A DNA stretch of 64,000 nucleotides from NCBI GenBank assembly GCA_030248195.1, contig JASAND010020297.1, positions 1 to 64,000 on the forward strand, in the 5' to 3' direction. Below are positions 1 to 9,400 of the stretch, one piece after another. The DNA comes from Trissonchulus latispiculum (lineage: Eukaryota > Nematoda > Enoplea > Enoplida > Ironidae). How positions within the stretch are numbered: position 1 is the first letter of the stretch; every line of letters starts with the position of its first letter. A program made the position numbers and the translations under genes. Below the pieces are notes generated by a model. The model was not told the origin of the DNA. It was given only the letters and a program-made list of their open reading frames with translations, and searched no databases.

Positions 1-11
1 GCTTATTGTGA

Positions 12-344
12 CTTATTTTCCTGATCATTCCTGGCGAACCCCAACCCTCCGCCCAGCCCGGCGGGAGCGAGGATTCTGCCGCTCAGTCTAGTCAGGCCCC
101 TAGCCAACCGGTAACCGGTTCGGCGCCCCTTTCATATTCCTCTCATCCCCACCGATCAGACCAGTGGTCATCCATGTTAGACATGGACACCGGCGTTCTA
201 CGTGTACGCCGCTCTTCGACCCCTGCCTTGCCCAGTCCTGGTTCAGTATTGTCGGATGTGGGAGACCCACACACCCTGCCTACCCCTCCTCCACCTACGC
301 CCCAACAGCGACCCGCCTCAGCATCTTCAGACTATCTTGACTAG
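12..344 (+). CDS. Locus A, 5'-most visible coding segment (partial)
   Basis: An open frame runs from after the stop at 9-11 to a TAG at 342-344. It is rich in Pro, Ser, Gln and Ala (SAQPGG, PTPPPPTPQQRP), so it looks intrinsically disordered. The next segment lies one frame over from about 335, and the two read as one continuous low-complexity protein. I therefore take it as the upstream part of locus A, broken by a single-base frameshift. The true start may lie left of the window or in an earlier exon. No domain is recognised. Confidence 0.4.
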   Translation, partial: LIFLIIPGEPQPSAQPGGSEDSAAQSSQAPSQPVTGSAPLSYSSHPHRSDQWSSMLDMDTGVLRVRRSSTPALPSPGSVLSDVGDPHTLPTPPPPTPQQRPASASSDYLD

Positions 345-700
345 ATCGGCAGGTGAGAGAAGAAATTGAGCGGGTAGTTGATGCACCAGCGCCACTGCTT
401 CGTACGGTAACGTTGGGTGATTTGTCCCTAGCACATTTAGATCAAGGCGCAGAAACGATGGACACAGCAGAAATTGAGGGCGCTCGTGCTGTAGCTGGCG
501 GTGACCACCAGGCTACCGAGCAGGACGACAATTCAGAACCGGACTCAGAATTGCAAATTATGGAGGAAGTCGGAGACGAAGAGCTTGAAGAGGGCGAAGT
601 GTCAGAAACCCAGGACGTAGATCAGGCGTCTAAGAACCTGCTGTGGCGGAAGTTCCACCTGCTCCCCCAGCCCCCCGTTTGGTTGCTCCCTTACAGGCTC
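335..700 (+). CDS. Locus A, acidic linker segment
   Basis: This frame is open from about 337 to 748 and is probably coding to about 650-700, where the frame used by the exonuclease segment takes over. It encodes a strongly acidic stretch (EEVGDEELEEGEVSE near 560-605). The acidic run continues into a Pro/Ala-rich region in the neighbouring frame (PPAPPAPRLVAP). It reads as a disordered N-terminal extension of the exonuclease-like protein. The switch coincides with C-runs near 660-680, so either an indel or a sequencing error could explain it. No ATG start is evident. Confidence 0.4.
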
Positions 701-2466
701 TCGCATCGCTCGACCCTTTTCGAAGGGAAGAATATGACCAGCTGGTGACGCACTTGCAGGCCTACACGGACAGTTTGGTTCGTCATAGGCAATATGGGGT
801 TGAAGATCTTGGAGAAGGATTTGACTCGGCGGCGTCAGCCCTTGGACAGGGCTTGACTGAGAAACCTGCAGATATTCCCTCCCCACGCCCCACATTTTCT
901 CGTATCAGGAACGCCCCAGATCACACCGATACGGTGGTGATTTCCTCCTTTTCCCAATTTTTGTACCATTTTCCGGATCTGTTAACCATGATCGCGGAAT
1001 CCCAACTCGTGGCCTTTGACGTCGAAGGTGGAAACGGGTTCCAGTTTGCTATGCCTGAAGCGGCTACAGTCACGACCTTGCAGTTTATGGGCCCAGTGAT
1101 GCAGACAGAGGGCTACGAACGCCCTAGGCTGTTTGTGATCGCGGTTAGTTATATCCTGGCCCAGCTTAAAGATTTTTTCCCGTTCTTGCAGTTACTACAA
1201 CTCTTGTTTGATCCGGCCTTGAGGACTTATTTCGTGTCGGTGAATGCCCCTTCGGATGCCCGAAGGCTGACAGAAGCCTTTGGTCTTCAAGGTTTGGAGG
1301 ACCGTCTAATTGAATTGCAGGAGTTCTGGATTCACGCTTGGAAGCTGAGACGATCCAGTACATACCGTGACCAGCGGTACCAGGAACCCTTGTTACCGCC
1401 AGACTCTATCCCTCGGAACATCCATGGATTTATTGACACAACTGGCAGAAGTTTGAAGGACATGGCGGCTAAATGTCAACTGCCTAATCCGAAGCTTAGG
1501 GTGTGTTGTGATCGCGGCTTCCCGGTGATCCCTCATTTGGCCGACATTGAATATGCAATTGCGGATGTGGAAACCACATTCCAGATTGCTCGACGAATTG
1601 CGGCGTTATTGAATTACCGGGATAACACCATGGCCTTGCAGCTGTCTACAATCAGGAATGCCTATGGGCCGCAAGAAGTGGCCAAGATTGAACGCCTGAC
1701 CCGACGAGGGTTTGGACCGCATAGAGCTGCTCGGTCATCTACACCTACGACTTCTCGGGCGTCTGACACGCAGGTTGAAGAACAGTGGAACATTCGTCTG
1801 AAGGTGTTGCCATACCGTAACGTGGCCGCCGATGACCCACTAAGGCGGACCCCGCTTTGGTCGTTTAGTCCTGAGTTCGGTGAATGGGCTAACCCAGCCG
1901 ATCCCCTTCGTGAAGTGGTCTATCGGCCCCTGCTGGAATTCTATCAGACTTGGATGCGCTGGCGTTTTCGACCTAGCCCACTGCCTGTGATCGATTGGGC
2001 TCGGGTTCGTCATTCACGTGACGGACTACATCATCCAATGGACCCCAGTAGACCTGAGGGCCCATTGATTGTCCCACAGCCAGAAGAGCCTCCAAGGCCT
2101 AGTCATCGGGCCCGCCAACGCCAGGAAATGTATGAACCATCAGATGGGGAAGGCTTTCCAGATCCAGACGAGGAACCTGAGGTGGTGGCCATCATTGCTC
2201 CAGGACAGGATGGGCGAGCAAAACATGTGCCCATTATTCCTCATAAACCACCTAGCGGAGATCGAAGGGCTAAATCGTCCTCACCAGAACGGGACCCTCG
2301 ACGCGAACGGGATGACCAGCGGCAATCGCGGCGAGACCAGCAGCAGCAACGGCAACCGTCGCGTGCTCAGCCTAGTTCGGGACAGCCTCAACCTTTGATG
2401 TCGAAATCTCCACAGATGACGTTTACAGGCCGCTACTTTGCTCGCAGCCCCACCGACCACACGTGA
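643..2466 (+). CDS. Locus A: DEDDy 3'-5' exonuclease-like protein
   Basis: This 607-codon frame contains a domain resembling the RNase D/WRN/EXD 3'-5' exonuclease fold. Counting from the codon at 643, motif I is FDVEG (D126, E128; genomic 1018-1026). Motif II is NAPSDARRL (D205, 1255-1257). Motif III is YAIAD (Y304, D308; 1564-1566), preceded by the SLKDMA block typical of such domains. All expected metal-binding residues and the Tyr are present, so catalysis is plausible. After about residue 320 comes a helical region, then an Arg/Gln/Pro/Ser-rich tail. The frame is open at 643 with GTG, so the start is not real; coding continues from upstream. The substrate is unknown. The closest relative in this window is the gene after the integrase of element B. 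Confidence 0.7.
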   Translation: MAEVPPAPPAPRLVAPLQALASLDPFRREEYDQLVTHLQAYTDSLVRHRQYGVEDLGEGFDSAASALGQGLTEKPADIPSPRPTFSRIRNAPDHTDTVVISSFSQFLYHFPDLLTMIAESQLVAFDVEGGNGFQFAMPEAATVTTLQFMGPVMQTEGYERPRLFVIAVSYILAQLKDFFPFLQLLQLLFDPALRTYFVSVNAPSDARRLTEAFGLQGLEDRLIELQEFWIHAWKLRRSSTYRDQRYQEPLLPPDSIPRNIHGFIDTTGRSLKDMAAKCQLPNPKLRVCCDRGFPVIPHLADIEYAIADVETTFQIARRIAALLNYRDNTMALQLSTIRNAYGPQEVAKIERLTRRGFGPHRAARSSTPTTSRASDTQVEEQWNIRLKVLPYRNVAADDPLRRTPLWSFSPEFGEWANPADPLREVVYRPLLEFYQTWMRWRFRPSPLPVIDWARVRHSRDGLHHPMDPSRPEGPLIVPQPEEPPRPSHRARQRQEMYEPSDGEGFPDPDEEPEVVAIIAPGQDGRAKHVPIIPHKPPSGDRRAKSSSPERDPRRERDDQRQSRRDQQQQRQPSRAQPSSGQPQPLMSKSPQMTFTGRYFARSPTDHT

Positions 2467-3217
2467 CCGGCGGCAACCATCGGTCCCACCAGCAGCGAAG
2501 ACTCGTAGTCAGCCCACAGTAGGGCAAGTCTTGGACAAGGACGGAACTGTGCCATCTTGGCTGGACCCAGTGGCCCTTTACGCGAAACTTCAAGCGTCTT
2601 CCGAAGAATCAGATCAGGGTGCTAGTGGTCCTACATCACGGGATCGTATAGAGGCTCCCTCTGTACCCCCACCGCCGCCCGGGAAACCTCACACGATTAG
2701 TGCAGGTCATGGAATGCAGGCCAGCGGTCAACCGTCTGGTCCTGAGCCCCTACAGACCACGCAAGCCCCTGTGGAAGAACAGGACGTCTCTCCAGCTCTT
2801 GTTAGACAACTTTCTATGTTAATCCAGGAAGGAGCTAAGGCTGCTAGTCGTTCGACATCTGGTGCTCCAACACCATTGTCCTGTGGGAATCTCGACGATA
2901 TCTTGAATCCAGCACTACAGCAAGCAGCGTCTTTGGTGCGACGGGAGCAATTTGTCTTCCCGCAGCCTTCACCGGATCAATTTGTGTTACCAGCCCAGCA
3001 AGTTCAGCCAACTATTGCCGATTTGCCTTCTGAAGTGGAGCTGCGACAGCTAGGGTTGACCCCTGCGCTGTATGATCTGCTCCCACCGTTGGTCTGGCCA
3101 ATGCTGGATCACTTTTTGCGATTCCTGTTGGCCCCAGGGTCTACCGGCAGGACCGGTCCTTCGAACCATACGTTTACCATACCATACCATACCGCAGAGG
3201 GACCGCGAAAGAAATGA
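2438..3217 (+). CDS. Locus A: Pro/Ser/Gln-rich continuation
   Basis: This 259-codon frame overlaps the end of the exonuclease frame and takes over near 2440 beside a C-run. It reads on in the same compositional style: RRQPSVPP, many Pro/Ser/Gln, then a hydrophobic C-terminal patch (LYDLLPPLVWPMLDHFL, about 3070-3125). It looks like a disordered linker followed by a short folded segment. The last residues before the stop at 3215-3217 are low-complexity and may be intronic. No family is recognised. Confidence 0.45.
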   Translation: MLAAPPTTRDRRQPSVPPAAKTRSQPTVGQVLDKDGTVPSWLDPVALYAKLQASSEESDQGASGPTSRDRIEAPSVPPPPPGKPHTISAGHGMQASGQPSGPEPLQTTQAPVEEQDVSPALVRQLSMLIQEGAKAASRSTSGAPTPLSCGNLDDILNPALQQAASLVRREQFVFPQPSPDQFVLPAQQVQPTIADLPSEVELRQLGLTPALYDLLPPLVWPMLDHFLRFLLAPGSTGRTGPSNHTFTIPYHTAEGPRKK

Positions 3218-3915
3218 AAGCGGCTCGTCTTCTTTGGATTCGGTTTGTGCAGAACAACAAATTTCAAAACGAGATTGTAGCCTGGTGACAGGAAAATCAA
3301 GTAGATTTGGGGCGGTGGTTAAACACAAAGGTTCGCGCCGGGGGCGGGGGGAAGCGCACGCACGAATATGGGAGCTGAATGCTCGCCACAAGCGGGAACA
3401 CAGAATAGGGAAAAAATGAACAGAAAAAGGAGGATAAAGTAGGGCGGGGGGCCGGAGGAGGAAGCGGGACAGAAGAAAGAAAGGGACAGGGCCCACACGA
3501 TCAACAAGGTGAGCAATATGCAATGTGAGGGGGGAGGAACGAGCGGGATCCAACTGCGGGAAAAAAGCACAAGCTCCAGCTTTCAAATATACATGTATCG
3601 ACAATCTCGGTCCTTGTTGATCAAGGATGCCGCTAAAAGTGCGCCTTTCAGAAGGATGCTAGCTACTTATGTCAACATAGCTTATTTGGAACTTGTCAAG
3701 ATTGACTGAGACTCTGCTTGGCTCCGTATTCGACGGGAACTACAGCTTATCCGACATGCAACGCAGTTTAGTAAGGTCCCTATGGTGACATTTTGATGTG
3801 TTAATAGTGTGTTTATAAGTATGTGTATTTGTAGAAATGTTGGAAATTATTCATTTGAAATTCATGTGCTAAGATTTGTTCCCAAACTGGTTTTTAATGA
3901 CGTGTTTTTATTCAG
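3218..3915 (+). other. Non-coding interruption of locus A, possible intron
   Basis: About 700 bases separate two coding-looking parts of locus A. The stretch is purine-rich on this strand between 3330 and 3490 and has no coding-like frame. Its last 122 bases (3794-3915) are repeated at 9278-9400. The stretch ends in TTTTTATTCAG immediately before coding resumes, which fits a nematode 3' splice site. I could not choose a donor with confidence; GT dinucleotides near 3140-3165 are candidates. The alternative is an inserted element. Confidence 0.4.
3794..3915 (+). repeat. 122-bp direct repeat, copy 1
   Basis: This stretch begins TGATGTGTTAATAGTG and ends TTTTTATTCAG. It matches 9278-9400 with one substitution and a one-base indel noted by eye. 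Both copies end at a splice-acceptor-like ATTCAG followed by a CGCTA core. The first and last bases (TG...CA) resemble LTR ends, but no target-site duplication flanks either copy. Confidence 0.8.
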
Positions 3916-4202
3916 GCGCTATGTTTCATCGGACTCCAGAACTGAATATGACGCCTACGGGAGGCCATGATATGCTCCTGGTCCCTCAAGCGGTCCTGCT
4001 TTTGGATATGTTGAAGGCAAGCGAGATCCGACGCCAGGGCTGTACACAAGTTCGTACGTTTGTGGTGGCGCCTATGCTGGATCGGTCTCACGAGGATTTT
4101 GACCCGTCGGCGTACCTACAGGCCATACAGCAGGGTTTACCCGTGCATTGGCAAGTGATCGAGGAATATCGACCTGACTGCCGTGGAACCGACAGGTCAT
4201 GA
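3876..4202 (+). CDS. Locus A, post-interruption segment 1
   Basis: Coding probably starts at about 3916, after the acceptor-like site, and runs to 4202 before a frameshift. The segment includes a block VAPMLDRSHEDFDPSAYLQ (about 4065-4125). It aligns with a block on the minus strand of element B (about 41412-41345) sharing V-x-P-M, F, S-x-YL and IQ. That homology supports the reading frame. The function is unknown. Confidence 0.5.
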   Translation: MFPNWFLMTCFYSGAMFHRTPELNMTPTGGHDMLLVPQAVLLLDMLKASEIRRQGCTQVRTFVVAPMLDRSHEDFDPSAYLQAIQQGLPVHWQVIEEYRPDCRGTDRS

Positions 4203-4610
4203 TGTGGCGTGATGTCAACGGGTGCGTTCAAGTGAGTCCCCTACATTTGGTGGCAACCATCAATGATCTGGTCCGTAGTGACGAATACTTCGGCCAAGTG
4301 ACTGTGCCAATCGCCTTGACCCCGGCTATGGAGTTGGAGGTTGAACAGGTGCGAAGCGAATTGGACATGTTGCGTCGGCCCCCAGGCCCAGCCCTAGTGG
4401 AACGACAACATTTATATCGGGCAGGGAGAGCTGGTGGTGTACCCATGCAGCTATCAGCAGGGGTTATGACTAATGTACAGACGAACTATGTCCCACATCC
4501 GGATCAGTTGCAAAGTTTTCCCTTGGCTGGACCTCAACAAATGTTGAGGGTATTCAACGACAGTTCAACCGAGAGCTTACGCGGTTCCTGTCCCTCCTTT
4601 CTTAGTTCCG
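4199..4610 (+). CDS. Locus A, post-interruption segment 2
   Basis: A frame one base over continues the previous segment from 4199 and appears coding to about 4600. It includes VSPLHLVATINDLVR (about 4233-4275), which resembles LSLNRIEITSVLAEQ in element B (minus strand near 41320). After about 4610 this frame turns into Arg/Ser-rich noise while frame 3 becomes coding-like, so a second frameshift is inferred there. No domain is recognised. Confidence 0.45.
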
Positions 4611-7004
4611 GTGGCACCACGTTTTGGGCCGCCATCACAGGTTGGTTCGGCACCCGAGCCAATGAAAATCCCACCTGCGCAACCGAATTTAGATGCATCC
4701 GGTGCTCCTCCGGAAAAGAAGTGGGCTCCACCTCCATCATTGGAATTTTCCCCGAAACGGGACTCGCGTTACGGACAGCCGGAACCCGGCGCCCAGGCCT
4801 CAGATTCACGGGAATCAGAAGCGCAACATAGGAGAGATAGCTCATAGCGGCGTTTTCCGGATGATCAGAGACAAGCGAAACCATCTAGAACGGACCAGGA
4901 TAAGTTCTCGCAGTGGCAACCCCTGCGCAGAAGTTCCGACACGCAAGGTCCACAATTTCGAGGTCGTGGTAGATCCGTAGATAAGAAGGACCCTCCTAAG
5001 GGAATTCATGTGCAGGAGAAACCGCTTGTGTTTACACCTCGAACTGCTATGTCTCAAGGTCCACAGGTGTGTGATCGACCACACCCTCCACCTGCAGGGG
5101 CGGAGCCTCGGCCTGTACAGGACAGACCGTCCAGCTCATACCGGGATGACTACAGGAGTTCCTCCTCTAGTAAGATCCGTCTACGATCAGGCTCTCGAAC
5201 TCGCGCTCGAGCAACACGAACGCCGGAAAAATCTATTCCTTCCATCATACCGAAAACGGAGTACCCTACACGACAGTCACGCCCGTCTCGTGCACGTCCA
5301 TTTGACGTCCCGGCATCTTATGAGGAAGTGATGCACCGGCGGAAATATCGGACTAAGGACAATTTTCCTACCTTCCGGGAAATTCTCTATGAAGAACATC
5401 TCATTGCTAAGCACGAAGAATATGGAAAGGGAATCCTTTACGACCACCGGAACCCGGTGTACCCTCGATTCCAGGTTGTGCAACCCCAACCTGAACAGAT
5501 TGCTCACCTTCCGCCGAGAATGGCCCCTCGCGTGTATTACAAGGACTGGTGGGGACAATGGAACGTTGCTTCCCTACCTGCAGCGGCGGGACAGACAGAG
5601 CCACATCCAACGGTGGCCGCCTTTCGCAGAGCGGCTATGACGTGGTTTACGCCTTTGAGTGAAGGCCACGTTTCGGTAACGGAATCGACTCTATCGGAGA
5701 TTTTTAAGATCATGACCGAACAGAATCCAGGCTTAGCTGGGTTTTTCTCGTGGGATGATATTCCGGCGGCAAATGGGAAACCACCGGGAGCTACCTGGAC
5801 GTTCAAGGAAATCCCCAGCTTGAATCCACACCGTAACCCGATCCCACGTGTGTTCCGGACGAAGCTCAGTACGTCAGTTACGTGGGCCCATGCGGAACTT
5901 TTACGACTTTTCGTGCCCGAATTTACACCGTATGAGCATCTGTTTACCAGAGCCCATTCCCGTGCCTACAAGGACGTTTACTGTGCGGCCACCAGTTCCT
6001 TGCATAGACTCCAAGCGATCCGCAAAGCGTACTGGTATTGGTACCAACCCCCGGTTGATGGGATCCAGCCGGTCGCGTCGGATGAATTCCTACATCCGTA
6101 TCTCCGCCCTCCGTTCGAGACATCGTATATGCACCCGGTCGAAGGCGGATTCACTTTGGAACAGCACCCGGATCAGAGATTCACTATGGGAGAGCACGGG
6201 TATACGTACAGGAAAGCTGATTACCATCACGCGGGCCGCACGAAGAGGTATATTGAGGAACATCCACACATGGACGGTATCACACTGAAACGACAGGTTC
6301 GTATCCAACTTCAGGAGGAAGCTCTCCCGTCCTTTCGCCATAATTGGGCAGGCGGGCACCAGGTGCGCACAATGGGGCGTATTCATTGGCAGCTCGTGCG
6401 ACAGTCGCGGTCATTGCAGGATTACCTGCTGACCTACCCTTTCGCGCTATTTGGTGAAGCTTCCGGGGAAACGTTCTGGGGCTTTAACCTCAAGATGCCC
6501 TACGTGCGTGGTGTACCCGCGCAGGACCTAGACGATGTCCCCGCAAGAGACTACCCTCAGCTGTATCGGCGGGAGAATTGGTTTAGCGGAGTGTCGGTGG
6601 CCGGCACTTTATGGACGGAGATCCTGCTGTGGTTCACTCAGGGCGGACCTGAGGATTTCTATGAAGATTGGCAGGCAAAAATCCTGCTTTCCGACGAGGA
6701 TATGTCTGCATTCCTCAGGGTCATTCATCGTCGAATGGAGTTGGCTTTCGACCGATGGCGGCAGGATGGTATGTCACCACCGTTCTATGGGATCGTGAAC
6801 CCGCCGGCTTACCTCCGGGCTGCACGCCTGCGGTTGGGCACCAACCGAACGGGAGAATTCATCGCAGGCCTTGCTCCTCCAGGGCAAGAGGATAATATCT
6901 TCTATCCATGCGTGGGAGTCATTCACTTTGATCCCGCCACTCCTCATCGGGCTACAGCGCGCTTACCGTTGGAGCGCTCCAGCCCGGTGTTTAGTACCTT
7001 CTAA
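4611..7004 (+). CDS. Locus A: unrecognised C-terminal domain, one in-frame TAG
   Basis: Frame 3 is open from about 4611 to a TAA at 7002-7004, apart from a TAG at 4845-4847. The part before about 5300 is Pro/Arg/Ser-rich (KKWAPPPS, FRGRGRS) and looks disordered. From about 5300 a large, compositionally normal region rich in Trp, Tyr, Pro and His follows (for example KAYWYWYQPP, FGEASGETFWGFNL). It belongs to no family I recognise. Parts align with element B: HRLQAIRKAYWYW matches a WRAIRDTYSLF block near 40090. An upstream TVAAFRRAAMTW block matches TLVICKAIRFYM near 40750. The length, mostly open frame and cross-copy similarity make this a real coding region. Whether the TAG is read, an error or a mutation is open. 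Confidence 0.6.
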
Positions 7005-7617
7005 CCGTATTCATATCAGTCCCCCCCCCATGACCGGTAACCGGTCATTCCCTTGGTCCTTGTATACCCGCTACGAGTATACCATTCATACGGTTTCCTT
7101 CCATCATGAAATTTACGGCGGTGGTTCATTCCCTAAATTCGGCGGATGTTTAACCTTCCATTATCGGCGGATGTTTAACCTTTTCTTTTCGGCGGATGCG
7201 TTTCCCTTCCCCATTGGTTATCATTTCCCTTCCCCTGTCTGGTCGTTCACTTCCCTGGGCGATCTATTTGGACTATATCTCTGGATGTGACATTTTTATG
7301 GGACTTTACCTGGCTGTGACTTTAACCGGATGTGACTGTTGCTCAATATTGAAATACCTGACGAGGACTGCTCAATTTGGATGACCATTATATTGACTGC
7401 CATATATATATGATTGCTCAACTACGAAGCTTCTCTATTTTGCCATTCTCTATTATGAAGACCATCTCTATTATGACATTTAACCCGATGAAGAATGCTC
7501 AATATTTGGACTTCCCCCTTTCTGCGAAATGGACGCTTCCCTTCCCCCAATATCTATATTTTATATCCAAAGAAGAAATTCCTGTCATTTTGTGAACTGT
7601 TGTATTTTTTGTTGTAT

Positions 7618-7651
<34 letters not shown>

Positions 7652-9277
7652 CTTGTCATATATAATAGTTTTCTTTATGCTAATACCAGTTTTCTTATAT
7701 GTCATCATTTTGTGTCTTATTTGCCTACGAGTGTTTCTAGATATATATTTTATGATGGGTGCGTATTTTTATTACTAAACTTTTTATCTCTTTTGCAGCT
7801 TACTAAAATATTTTACCTTTTCCTTGAGTTTATTCTAAAAATACTTTTTATTAACTCCTTGAAGCTCATTTTAAACTACCTTTTCTTAACTCCTTGAAGC
7901 GTCTTTTAAAATCATTTTATTCCCTCTTTGAAGCTAACCTTTCAAAATTTTATCTAAATCTATGTTGCTATGTTTGATTCTTAATGATTTGACTATGTTG
8001 CGGGTATTTTATACGGTTTTATGCATAATATGTGTTTGTCACTAGTCTTAACCAAAAGTTTTACCAAAAATTTTGACTTCTCTTTTCTTGAATTCTTTTC
8101 GAGTTTATCTAACGGGTTTGTCATTTGGGGTTTCACTAGTCTTTTTGGCCAAATGCCCTAGCCAGTATTATGTCTCAAAATTCTGACTCTTGTCCCCTGG
8201 AAATTCCTTTTCTCATGCCGCCACGTTTTTGTTTCAAAATTCTTTTGTACGTATATCTTTTAGTTGGCCCAACGTTTTCCTCCCCTAATTTTTGGGTTGT
8301 TTCGAAGGAAATGATGTCAGTTTTGTTACCCCGGACCAGTGCGCCAAAGTAGCACCCGAAATATATGCCCCTATCCCCATTAAGGCCTGCAGCGCGGTTG
8401 GGAGGCTCATCTATAAAATTTTTATTTTACTATTAGGGACTTTTATTTCTAAATTGGTGTTTCGCGCTTTCTTTTTTCAGAACTCCTAACCTACCCCTAT
8501 TTTTAAATTAATATTATTTTGGTACCTGCGGGGTACTTGGGGACTTCTTTCGTACCCTGTTGGTCCTTCTCTATACATGCTTTAGCATGGTAAGGGTTCT
8601 TTCATAACCCTTTTAATTTTATTTAATTATTATTCTAAAGACTCCATATAAAGCTCGCCCCCTCTCTTGCGCGAAACACCGGAAAGTTATATTATTCTTA
8701 TTTCTTTATAATTTTACCTAAAATTTTGTAGAAAAGCCGAAGGGAACTGAGATAGTCCAGCGAGGTTTAGGCACCCTGAACCCACCCAGCCGAGATTCTG
8801 CGCACCCTTGAGCTTACCCTCCGCACCGTAGCTGAATTGCCCTATACGAAGCTGACATCCGGGTTCTTGAATTTCTGGGATTGGTTTTGGTGGTTTTTGC
8901 TTGTCTCACCTGGTCGTTTCGGCCAGAGGGTCCCTCTGGCGCTCCTGTCCCCGTGGCTTTTTCTTATGGCATGGTCCACGCGCCATAGTTTTCCTATTGA
9001 TTTTTATTCTTGTTGTTTTCTTACACTGGCTCGGGTCTTAGGTGCTTTTAGTAACACGCTTAGTCGCATTCTGTTCCTGTTTTTCCATTTGATTTGCTGT
9101 TTTTATTTGTTTTGCATTGCCTTAACGTATTGTTGTTGTTCCTTAACCTTTTGGAGACCTTACCAAAATTCATTTAAAATTTCTCTTCGTTCAACGTTAA
9201 ATGACTTTTTCCTTACGAGGTTCCCTCGCAGGAGCTCGGGCGGTAAGCCCTGGGGAGTTGTAATGGGTGGGTGTGTC
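7005..9277. other. Pyrimidine-rich non-coding tract after locus A
   Basis: The plus strand is rich in C and T throughout and has no coding-like frame; long open frames here are composition artefacts. It contains three tandem copies of a CGGCGGATG-type motif (about 7139-7200), a TA microsatellite (7621-7649), and repeated ACTCCTTGAAGC-like units at about 7852-7945. It could be the 3' untranslated region, or the terminal part of an element to which locus A belongs. Confidence 0.5.
7621..7649. repeat. TA dinucleotide microsatellite
   Basis: An uninterrupted run of alternating T and A within the pyrimidine-rich tract. Confidence 0.9.
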
Positions 9278-9400
9278 TGATGTGTTAATAGTGTGTTTAT
9301 AAGTATGTGTATTTGTAGAAATGTTAGAAATTATTCATTTGAAATTCATGTGCTAAGATTTGTTCCCAAACTGGTTTTGTAATGACGTGTTTTTATTCAG
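9278..9400 (+). repeat. 122-bp direct repeat, copy 2
   Basis: Near-identical to 3794-3915 and likewise ending TTTTTATTCAG. It lies at the end of the pyrimidine-rich tract, about 2.3 kb after the locus A stop. The two copies bracket the 3' half of locus A. Confidence 0.8.

Noticed and set aside
3050..3604. 184-codon minus-strand open frame
   Set aside because: Antisense to the end of locus A and its purine-rich interruption; Arg/Pro/Ser-rich composition without motifs.
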